From Micrococcales bacterium 72-143 (lineage in GTDB: Bacteria > Actinomycetota > Actinomycetes > Actinomycetales > Microbacteriaceae): 64,000 bases of DNA. Positions 17,058 to 24,131 of the stretch are shown one piece after another. Below the pieces are notes generated by a model. The model was not told where the DNA came from, searched no databases, and saw nothing but the letters and a program-made list of their open reading frames with translations. The stretch spans positions 1,110,466 through 1,174,465 of the forward strand of contig MKVM01000001.1 of NCBI GenBank assembly GCA_001898835.1. The letters run 5' to 3'. A program made the translations under genes and the position numbers. Positions within the stretch are counted from its first letter, which is position 1, and each line of letters starts with the position of its first letter.

Positions 17058-17534
17058 TCAGGCGTGGGCGGTCGCCGAGCGCTGGATGGTGCGCAGCGTG
17101 TCGAGCACTCCGGCCTTCGCCTGAGTGCCGGTGACGGAGCCGGTGATCTGCACGAGATCCGCGACCTGGCCGTTGACGACGACCGCGAGGTGCGCGGCCT
17201 GCACGAGCGTGCCCGCACGCGGGTCGAGGAAGGTGCTCTCGATGTGGGCCCACTCCAGACCGCCCACCGTGACGCGGTCACGACCGATCTCGTGCGCCTG
17301 CTCGAGGCCCGCGAACTTCTCGATGACCGCGTTCGCGGCGACGTCGAGGCTGTAGTCGGCGCCGAATCGCGTCACCGAGACGACGACGTTCGGACGGAAC
17401 TCGCCGGGGGTCTCCGGGGCGGCCGCGGCCATGATCGTGCCGGGGACGGTGATCGCCGCCCAGTCGTCGGGCACGTCGATCGCGATCGTCGGAAGCGCGG
17501 GGAACGCGTCGCTCGGGAAGGTCAGTGCGGTCAT
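17058..17534 (-). CDS. Small LpqN-like protein of the WXG100 locus
   Basis: The 158-residue protein has no signal peptide and no membrane helix. It opens with FPSDAFPALPTIAIDVPDDWAAI, then alternating beta-type strands and a helix-rich end (AKAGVLDTLRTIQRSAT). The pattern of a small beta sheet with the phrase VPDDWAAI recalls LpqN/LpqT (Mog1/PsbP-like) proteins found near mycobacterial secretion systems, but the match is by eye and weak. It lies between the 465-residue WXG protein gene (37 nt upstream) and the FHA gene (48 nt downstream). It could be a chaperone or accessory factor. Confidence 0.65.
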   Translation of the reverse strand: MTALTFPSDAFPALPTIAIDVPDDWAAITVPGTIMAAAAPETPGEFRPNVVVSVTRFGADYSLDVAANAVIEKFAGLEQAHEIGRDRVTVGGLEWAHIESTFLDPRAGTLVQAAHLAVVVNGQVADLVQITGSVTGTQAKAGVLDTLRTIQRSATAHA

Positions 17535-17571
17535 GTCTCTCGTCTACTCTCTCGGATCTCGGGACGCCGGG

Positions 17572-18969
17572 TCACCAGAACAGGCTGGTCAGGTCTTCCC
17601 AGCATTCCTTGGGGCTGAAGCTGATGTCGAACGATACGCCCGCTCCGACGCCGAGCGCGGCGCCGAGGTCGAGCGACAGGCTGACTTTGTCGGCGGTCAC
17701 CGACAGCTCGGCCTCCGCCTTGATGCCGATTCCGGCATACACCTCGCCCGTCACGCCTCCCGAGACGCCCATGGCCTCGATGTTCGCCGTGGCGCTCGCC
17801 GAGACGCCCGCGAAGGCGCTCGCACCGACCGCGGCGCTCACGCCGTCCGGACCGATCGTGGCGGTCGCCGAGGCCTGGGCGGATGCCGTGGCCGACGCCT
17901 GAGCCGAGCCGTTGAGGGATGCGACGCCCGCCGAGATGCTGCCCGCGGCGGCGACCGTCGCCGTCGCGCCGACCGCGGCGGTCGCCGTCGCCACCATGGT
18001 GCCGTCGTCCTTGAACTCGGCGCTCGCCTCCGCCGACGCGGACAGCGTCGCCTCGGCCGAGAGCGAGCCCTCGCCGGAGATCACGCCGTTGTCGAACTCG
18101 CCCGAGGTGGACGCGCTCGCCTGCAGCTCGGCCTTCGCCTCGGCGCCGTAGGTGACGGAGTCCTCGCCGTACTTCACCGAGGTGCCGGCGCTCGCCCCCA
18201 TCGTCGCCGATGCCTCGCTCTCGCTCGACGAGCTGAAGTCGCCGTCCTCGTAGGAGGTGGAGTGGGTGACGGTGACGCCCGTCTCGACGCTCTGCTCGTT
18301 CGAGAACTTGACCGACTCGTCGGTGATCTCGACCTTGCTGCCGTTGGTGTAGGTCGTGCCGATGAACGTCTCGTCGCTCGTGGACTCCGTCGAGCCGTCG
18401 GCGTACTCCGTCTGGGTCTCGACCTTGTCGCTGACGCCGACCTGGATGCTCGCCTCATCGGAGAAGGTGAGCTTGTCCTGCGGCGGCTTGGTGCTGACGA
18501 GGGCGTCGTAGTCGGTGGGCGCCTTGAAGTCGGAGCTCTGGTACTTGATCTCGCCGTCGACGCTCGGCTTGACGACGAAGCCCGTCGTGGAGGTGGTCGT
18601 CACCTCGGGGCCCGCGGGCGGCGACTGCGGCGGCTTGGGGGGCTTCGGGACGGTGGTCGACCCGGAGCCGCCTCCGCTCTCACCGCTCGCGCGCTCCTGC
18701 TGGGTGATCTCGCCCTCCAGCCGGGCGAGCAGGTTGCGGGCCGCGGCGACCGCGCCCGTGATGTCGTTGTAGGCGCTGAGGGCGCTCCCGAGGTAGGCGG
18801 GGTCGATCGCGCGGTCGTCGGGGTCGAGGCCCCACGAGGCGGGGTTTCGCGCCGCGTTGCGGGTGTTGGACAGCTGGGTCGCGATGCTCTCGAGGTGGGA
18901 GAGCTGGCCGCGCACGACGCTCGCCTGATTGCGGAGCGTCTGCGGGTTGAGTCCGAGGTCGCGGGACAT
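17572..18969 (-). CDS. WXG/LXG-like protein with long Ala/Ser/Thr-rich repetitive tail, putative secreted substrate
   Basis: The 465-residue protein has a helical N-terminus (about 1-95) shaped like WXG100/LXG targeting domains: two long helices around a NPASWGLDPDD turn, then AYNDITGAVAAARNLLARL. A Pro/Gly linker follows (KPPKPPQSPPAGPEV), then about 300 residues of low-complexity beta-prone sequence dominated by Ala, Ser, Thr and Gly (GASAGTSVKYGEDSVTYG and similar). The C-terminus is CWEDLTSLFW. No enzymatic or known toxin domain is evident. Its gene follows the 74-residue WXG-like gene by 3 nt. It is the best candidate for the main exported substrate. Confidence 0.75.
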   Translation of the reverse strand: MSRDLGLNPQTLRNQASVVRGQLSHLESIATQLSNTRNAARNPASWGLDPDDRAIDPAYLGSALSAYNDITGAVAAARNLLARLEGEITQQERASGESGGGSGSTTVPKPPKPPQSPPAGPEVTTTSTTGFVVKPSVDGEIKYQSSDFKAPTDYDALVSTKPPQDKLTFSDEASIQVGVSDKVETQTEYADGSTESTSDETFIGTTYTNGSKVEITDESVKFSNEQSVETGVTVTHSTSYEDGDFSSSSESEASATMGASAGTSVKYGEDSVTYGAEAKAELQASASTSGEFDNGVISGEGSLSAEATLSASAEASAEFKDDGTMVATATAAVGATATVAAAGSISAGVASLNGSAQASATASAQASATATIGPDGVSAAVGASAFAGVSASATANIEAMGVSGGVTGEVYAGIGIKAEAELSVTADKVSLSLDLGAALGVGAGVSFDISFSPKECWEDLTSLFW

Positions 18970-18972
18970 GGC

Positions 18973-19197
18973 TCAGCCACCCACCTTCGTGAAGACGAGG
19001 TTGTCGATGCGGGTCGCCGCGCGCAGCAGGCGGTCGGTGACCTCGCTCTGCCAGTCGGAGACGAGACGGCCCGCGTCGGCACCGGTCCACACGCCGGCGG
19101 CGTGCAGCTCGGACACGAGCGAGTTCATCGTGTTCGCCGCGCTGCGGAGCTGCGACGCCGCGATGTCGGCGTCGCGCGCGGTGCGGAAGATGCTCAT
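18973..19197 (-). CDS. Small WXG100-like protein (74 residues)
   Basis: Predicted to be two amphipathic helices. The turn contains GVWTGADAGRLVSDW, where W-T-G occupies the WXG position. The size is slightly below the usual 90-100 residues. The start ATG (MSIFRTARDADIAASQL) lies 70 nt after the 88-residue WXG100 gene, and its stop is 3 nt from the 465-residue WXG protein. A heterodimer with the first WXG100 protein, as in EsxA/EsxB, is possible. The family assignment rests on length, helical pattern and the central W-x-G. Confidence 0.72.
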   Translation of the reverse strand: MSIFRTARDADIAASQLRSAANTMNSLVSELHAAGVWTGADAGRLVSDWQSEVTDRLLRAATRIDNLVFTKVGG

Positions 19198-19267
19198 CCT
19201 GTCTCCTCGGTCGGGCGACCCGCCGACCGGGACCCCGCGGGGTCCCGGTCGGCATGGTGGTCGGGTG

Positions 19268-19534
19268 TCAGGCGGACGCCGACTCCTGCTCGGACGCGTT
19301 GTTGCGGGCCGTGGTGCCGGCGTCGCGCAGCGTCTGGGCGATCTGGTTGAGGTTGTTCTGGATCGTCGACCAGGTGTCGTTCTGGAACCGGTTGCGGTCG
19401 CTACCGACCCAGGTGGTCGCGTTGAGCTTGTTGTTGATCGCGGAGACGACGCCCTCGAGGTCGCTCGCCTTGGTGTCGAAGAGGGTCGCGAGCTCGCGGA
19501 CCTCGTCGGGGTTCTGACCCAGGTATTCAGCCAT
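19268..19534 (-). CDS. WXG100-family secreted protein (EsxA-like)
   Basis: An 88-residue WXG100 protein. The sequence NATTWVGSDRNRF has the hallmark WXG turn at the middle between two helices (GQNPDEVRELATLFDTKASD and NLNQIAQTLRDAG). Such proteins are exported by type VII systems as helical-hairpin dimers. The ribosome site AAAGG lies 8 nt before ATG 19534. The gene opens the esx unit. A -10 box and the GGGGA-N4-TCCCC palindrome lie 63 and 92 nt upstream. The eccC-like ATPase is encoded just before it. Confidence 0.9.
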   Translation of the reverse strand: MAEYLGQNPDEVRELATLFDTKASDLEGVVSAINNKLNATTWVGSDRNRFQNDTWSTIQNNLNQIAQTLRDAGTTARNNASEQESASA

Positions 19535-19596
19535 TTCTGTTGCCTTTCTTCGATGGTCCCGCTGCGGGGTTTCCCCTCACGGGGGGCTTGAGGATG

Positions 19597-19640
19597 ACTC
19601 TACGGACGGTGCGCGCAGACCGCGATGGGGACTAATCCCC
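19597..19640 (-). promoter_or_regulatory. Promoter and palindromic operator of the esx unit
   Basis: GGGGACTAATCCCC at 19627-19640 overlaps the stop codon of the eccC-like gene. The -10-like TAGAGT lies at 19597-19602 (minus strand), 24 nt after the palindrome. There is no recognisable -35 hexamer at the expected place, as expected for an activator-dependent promoter. Further down, GGGGTTTCCCC at 19566-19576 forms a small hairpin in the leader. The same palindrome type precedes two other units of this locus. Confidence 0.6.
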
Positions 19641-22600
19641 ACCCTGCGCCGCACGGGCGAGCTGCACCCGGCGGACCTTGCCCGCCTGCACGAGGTAGCC
19701 GCGCCCGGGAGGGAACTCCGAGCGCTTCGCCCGCGGGAAGGAGGTGCGGAACACGAGGTCGCCCTCCTGCTGGTCGGGCTGGATGGCGAAGCCGCGACGC
19801 GAGCTCTTCATCTCCGCGAGGAGCGGCCACGACGACGACCAGGTGCTCGTCTCCGACTCGGCGATCACGAGGTGGTCGCCGCGCTTGAGTGCCTTGATGA
19901 GCTCGACGAGCGGGCCGTCGGCCGGCGTCGACAGGAAGTCGGAGATCCCCTCGATCACGACCGCGATCCGGCCGCCCTCGCCCGCGGGGGTCTTCGCGAG
20001 CTCCGCCACGTCGCGCGCGAGCTCGGCGACCGCCTCCGGCGTCGTCGCCACGGCATCCCAGCCGCCGAGCGCCCGGAGGGGCGACTTGGCCGAGCCCACG
20101 TAGTAGCTGCGCGCCGCGGCGCCGCTCGCGAGCAGCCCCGTCGTGAGGGCCGACAGGGCGGTCGAGCGTCCTGACGACGGCGGCCCCATGAGGAGGAACG
20201 CCCCCGTCGGCTCGATCGCTACCGGCTCGAGGTCGTCGTCGGCGACGCCGAGCCACAGGGCGTCCGCGGTCGACGCGGGGAGCGCCGCGAGCGGGATGTC
20301 GTCCTCGAGTCGGGCGACGCCGGGGGCCGCCAGCACACCGCGCTCGCGCAGGGTCTTGGCGAGCTGCTCGATGGCGCGCGACTGGTCGGCGAGGTTCGGC
20401 GAGCCGCCGAACACCGCGATCTGGCTCTCGCGTCCGTCGACGAGCGCGCGACCGGGGGGCGACTGCGACGACAGTACGTCACCCGGCACGTCGAGGCTCC
20501 CGTAGTCGTTCTCCTCCGTCATGCGCAGCACGACCTTGCGCTGCATGCCGGAGGTGATCGAGGAGTTGAGCGCGCCCGGCCGGTCCGCCGAGAGCACGAC
20601 GTGGACGCCCACGGCCCGCCCGTCCGCGATGATCTGCTGCAGGTCCGTGTAGACGCGGCCCGCGCCGTACTCGTACTGCGCGCGGAACGCGGGGCCGCCG
20701 TCGAGGAGCAGCAGGATGCGGGGCTCCTGGGGGGCGGTCGCGAGCTCGCGGTACTCGGCGATGCTCCCGGCGCGCACGGCCGCGTAGCGCTCGGCGCGCT
20801 CCTCGATCGTCTCGCGCAGCATCCCCAGCAGGCGGGTCACCCGCTCCGTGTCGTCGCCGTCGACGACCGCGCCGACGTGCGGGAGCGTCTCGAGCATCCG
20901 CAGGCCCGCCGCGCCCATGTCGATGCCGTACACGTGCACGGGACCGCCGAGCGGGGTGACGGACGCGGCGACCGCGAGGGTGCGCAGCAGCACGCTCTTG
21001 CCCGAGCCGCCCGCGCCGTACACGGCGAGGTTGCCGTCGACGTCCGGACGGAAGTACACGGGGTACTGGCTCTGGTGGGCGGCGTCGTCGACGACGCCCA
21101 GCACGAGCTCGGCGTCGGTGCGCTGCCGGATCCGCGCGCTGTCGTACACGGCCGCGAGCTCGTCGAGCCAGGGCTTACGCGGCGCGGGCACGCCCGCCGT
21201 ACGCGCGGCGCCCACCATCGTGGCGACGAGGCGGCTCGTGTCGTTGGGGCCGCTGTCGCGCTGCTCGGGCGCTGCGGCCGCCACCGGCTCCTGCCACACC
21301 GTCGGCAGGCCGAAGGTCAGCTCGGCGATCTCGATCTGGGGCACGGGCGGCTCGCCGCTCGTGTGCCCTCCCGCGTACCCGGTCTGGAAGGCGACGAGTC
21401 GCGTCGGTCCGCTCCGGGCGACCCCGCGACCGGGGATCGCGGGGTCGAACTCGGCCGCCACGCTGCTGCCCACGACGTCGACGCTGTCGGCGGCGTCCGC
21501 CACCCGCAGCGCGATGCGGAGGTTGGTGTTGGCGCGGAGGTTGTCCTTGATGACGCCCGCCGGCCGCTGGGTCGCCATGATGAGGTGGATGCCGAGGGAG
21601 CGGCCGCGCTGCGCGATGTCGACGATCCCGTCGACGAACTCCGGCACCTCGCCGACGAGCGCGGCGAACTCGTCGATGACGATCACGAGAGCGGGCGGGC
21701 ACTCCGGGTCGCCCCGCCGCTCGAGCTCGATGAGGTCCTTCGCCTTCTTGCGGTTGAAGAGCCGCTCGCGGAAGTGCAGCTCGGCGCGCAGGCTCGTGAG
21801 CGCCCGGCGCACGAGGTGCGGCGTCAGGTCGGTGACGAGGCCCACGCAGTGGGGCAGCTGCACGCACTCCGCGAAGGCCGAGCCGCCCTTGTAGTCCACG
21901 AACAGGAAGGTCACCCGGTCGGGGCTGTACTCGGCCGCCATCCCGAGCACCCAGGCCTGCAGGAACTCGGACTTCCCGGATCCCGTGGTGCCGCCGACGA
22001 GCGCGTGCGGCCCCTGGGTGCGCAGGTCGAGGTGGAAGGCATCGACCGTGCCCTGGCCGACGATCGCGCGCAGCTTGCCCGCACGGCGCGGGCCCGAGCC
22101 CGCCGCACCGCTGCGATCGTGCAGCGAGTCGTTCTGCCGCCAGCGGTCGACGATCGCCTCGCTGCTGTCGGCGAGCTCGTGCCCGAGCAGCGACAGCAGC
22201 GCGATCGACTTCGGCAGGTCGGAGTCGTCCACGCCGAGCGCCGTCGCGTCGCTCACCGCGGAGAGGGACCGCGCGTAGCGGAGGGCGGTGGCCGCGTCGA
22301 CGCTCGACACCTCGACGTCCGGGTAGGTCTCGCCCGTGCGGACGTAGCCGACCCGGGCGCGCCCGGGCGCGACGTCGTCCTCCATCGCGAGGAAGGTGCG
22401 AGCGGCGGCGGGCAGCGAGTCGACGCGGTCCGACACCCAGATGGGCAGGATGCCGGCGAACACGGCGCGCTCGACGACCGCGTTGGCGCGGGCGCGCTCG
22501 AGCGGGGCGTCGTCGGAGATGAGCACCACGAGCACGGGCGCCTTCGGGCGGAACTCCTGATCCGCCTGACCCGTGAAGTCGGGCGCGGAGCCCATGAGCG

Positions 22601-24131
22601 ACTTCTCCGGCACGGTGGGGCCGAGCACCTGGGCCGCGAGCGCCGTCTCGGACCGCTTCGCGCGGGTGCTCTCGATGAGCTCCTCGAGGGCTGCGAGCAC
22701 GGTGGAACCGCTCGGCGCGCTGTCGGCGAGGTGGACCGTCTGGATGATCGACTGGGGCGAGCCGGCGTGGGGAAGCCACTTGAGCCAGTCGAAGTCGCGG
22801 GCCCGCTGCGGTGACACGATCGCGGCGATCGACACCTCGGCCGGGGAGTAGAGGCTCGCGAGCTGGACGAACAGCCCGTTCACGACCCCGAGGGCGCGCG
22901 AGGGGTCGCCCGCGACGCCGAGGCAGCCCGCCGAGGCGAGCGACTCGACGACGGCGGTGCGGTCGATCGTGCGATACCGCGCGACGAGCTCCTCGACGCG
23001 CTCCTCGAAGGCCGGGACGCCCGCGTACTTGACGCTCGACTTCACCACGTTGCGCGAGGTGACCGTGCCGGTTCCGAGCCGCAGGTTGAGGAACGACCAG
23101 TGCTCGGGGCGGCGCGACCAGAGCATCGGCCCACGGGCCTCCGCCGCCGAGAGGAGGGCCTCCGCGGTCGGCGCCTCCGCATCCCGCACCTCGCGCTCGC
23201 GCTCGCGCTCCGCGTCGAGGGTCTCGGTGAGCCGCGCCAGCTGCTGCTCGAACTTGGCCGTCGCGCGCTTGAGCTTCGACTTCTGCTGGATCAGCTGCGT
23301 GGCCCACGTTCCGACCATGACGATGGGCGTCAGCGCGAGCAGCACGAGCATCGTCTTGTTCTCGATGAGGAAGAACATGATGCCCACGACGAGCAGCGGC
23401 GCGAAGAAGGCGGCCCACGGGAACGGGACGGGGTCGATCTCCTTGGGGATCTCCGGCGCCTCGTACTCATCGCCGGGGTATCGCGGCTCGACGGAGGGCG
23501 AGCGGTTGAAGGAGACCGGGCCGGTGCGCTCGGTCGCGACGCCGCGCGCCGACTCGAGCACGTCGACCGTGATGACGGTGTCGCCGAGGGTCAGCGTCTG
23601 CCCCGTCTCCGCCCGAACACGGGTCACGATGCCGCCGTCGACGACGATGCCGTTCGCGGAGTTGAGGTCGATCACGTCGACCGTGTCGCTGACCTCGACG
23701 CGCGCGTGGCGCTTCGAGACGAGCGGGTCGGAGAGCCGCAGCTCGACGTCGGCGTCGCGGCCGACGACGAACGAGCCGCGCCGCAGCTGGAACTCGGTGC
23801 CGGTATCCGGGCCGCCCGTGACGCGCAGGATGGCGCTCACCGGCGCGGCCTCTCGCGCGCGCGCCGCGTCGACCGGCACCGCCTGCACGAACTCGCCGGA
23901 TGCGATCTTCGCGTCGCTCACGTAGCTCGCCGCGTCGAGCACCGTCGACGAGCCGGACGGCGTATGCACCGCGAGCGTGCGCGCTCCCCCCGCGCGCTCC
24001 GCGTCGGTCGCGGCCGGGTCGCGCCGCGCGATGGCGTCGGCGATCGACCCGACGGTCGCGACCGCGTCCGCGGTCACGACGATGTCGCTCAGCGTGTCGT
24101 CGGGGCGGCGTGAGGTCAGCTTGAGTTTCAG
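19632..24131 (-). CDS. FtsK/SpoIIIE-type ATPase with N-terminal FHA domain (EccC-like)
   Basis: This is the motor of the secretion locus, 1499 residues. The order is a ubiquitin-like start (LKLKLTSRRPDD), an FHA domain at about 105-180 (VVGRDADVELRLSD, SKRHARV, LNSANGI), two membrane helices at about 234-275, then three FtsK/SpoIIIE ATPase modules. Walker A of module 1 is GGTTGSGKS (Lys720) with Walker B VIVIDEF. Module 2 has GAGGSGKS (Lys1045). Module 3 has GPPSSGRST with Arg1322 instead of Lys, so it is probably inactive, as is common for last modules. The start appears to be CTG 24131: GAAGGAG lies at good spacing and the family N-terminus begins there. It overlaps the upstream stop (CTGA). 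Confidence 0.9.
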   Translation of the reverse strand: MKLKLTSRRPDDTLSDIVVTADAVATVGSIADAIARRDPAATDAERAGGARTLAVHTPSGSSTVLDAASYVSDAKIASGEFVQAVPVDAARAREAAPVSAILRVTGGPDTGTEFQLRRGSFVVGRDADVELRLSDPLVSKRHARVEVSDTVDVIDLNSANGIVVDGGIVTRVRAETGQTLTLGDTVITVDVLESARGVATERTGPVSFNRSPSVEPRYPGDEYEAPEIPKEIDPVPFPWAAFFAPLLVVGIMFFLIENKTMLVLLALTPIVMVGTWATQLIQQKSKLKRATAKFEQQLARLTETLDAEREREREVRDAEAPTAEALLSAAEARGPMLWSRRPEHWSFLNLRLGTGTVTSRNVVKSSVKYAGVPAFEERVEELVARYRTIDRTAVVESLASAGCLGVAGDPSRALGVVNGLFVQLASLYSPAEVSIAAIVSPQRARDFDWLKWLPHAGSPQSIIQTVHLADSAPSGSTVLAALEELIESTRAKRSETALAAQVLGPTVPEKSLMGSAPDFTGQADQEFRPKAPVLVVLISDDAPLERARANAVVERAVFAGILPIWVSDRVDSLPAAARTFLAMEDDVAPGRARVGYVRTGETYPDVEVSSVDAATALRYARSLSAVSDATALGVDDSDLPKSIALLSLLGHELADSSEAIVDRWRQNDSLHDRSGAAGSGPRRAGKLRAIVGQGTVDAFHLDLRTQGPHALVGGTTGSGKSEFLQAWVLGMAAEYSPDRVTFLFVDYKGGSAFAECVQLPHCVGLVTDLTPHLVRRALTSLRAELHFRERLFNRKKAKDLIELERRGDPECPPALVIVIDEFAALVGEVPEFVDGIVDIAQRGRSLGIHLIMATQRPAGVIKDNLRANTNLRIALRVADAADSVDVVGSSVAAEFDPAIPGRGVARSGPTRLVAFQTGYAGGHTSGEPPVPQIEIAELTFGLPTVWQEPVAAAAPEQRDSGPNDTSRLVATMVGAARTAGVPAPRKPWLDELAAVYDSARIRQRTDAELVLGVVDDAAHQSQYPVYFRPDVDGNLAVYGAGGSGKSVLLRTLAVAASVTPLGGPVHVYGIDMGAAGLRMLETLPHVGAVVDGDDTERVTRLLGMLRETIEERAERYAAVRAGSIAEYRELATAPQEPRILLLLDGGPAFRAQYEYGAGRVYTDLQQIIADGRAVGVHVVLSADRPGALNSSITSGMQRKVVLRMTEENDYGSLDVPGDVLSSQSPPGRALVDGRESQIAVFGGSPNLADQSRAIEQLAKTLRERGVLAAPGVARLEDDIPLAALPASTADALWLGVADDDLEPVAIEPTGAFLLMGPPSSGRSTALSALTTGLLASGAAARSYYVGSAKSPLRALGGWDAVATTPEAVAELARDVAELAKTPAGEGGRIAVVIEGISDFLSTPADGPLVELIKALKRGDHLVIAESETSTWSSSWPLLAEMKSSRRGFAIQPDQQEGDLVFRTSFPRAKRSEFPPGRGYLVQAGKVRRVQLARAAQGGD

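Noticed and set aside
18000-18600. Repetitive DNA or CRISPR-like array in the WXG protein tail
   Set aside because: The repetition is at the amino-acid composition level (Ala/Ser/Thr); there are no regular identical repeats and spacers.
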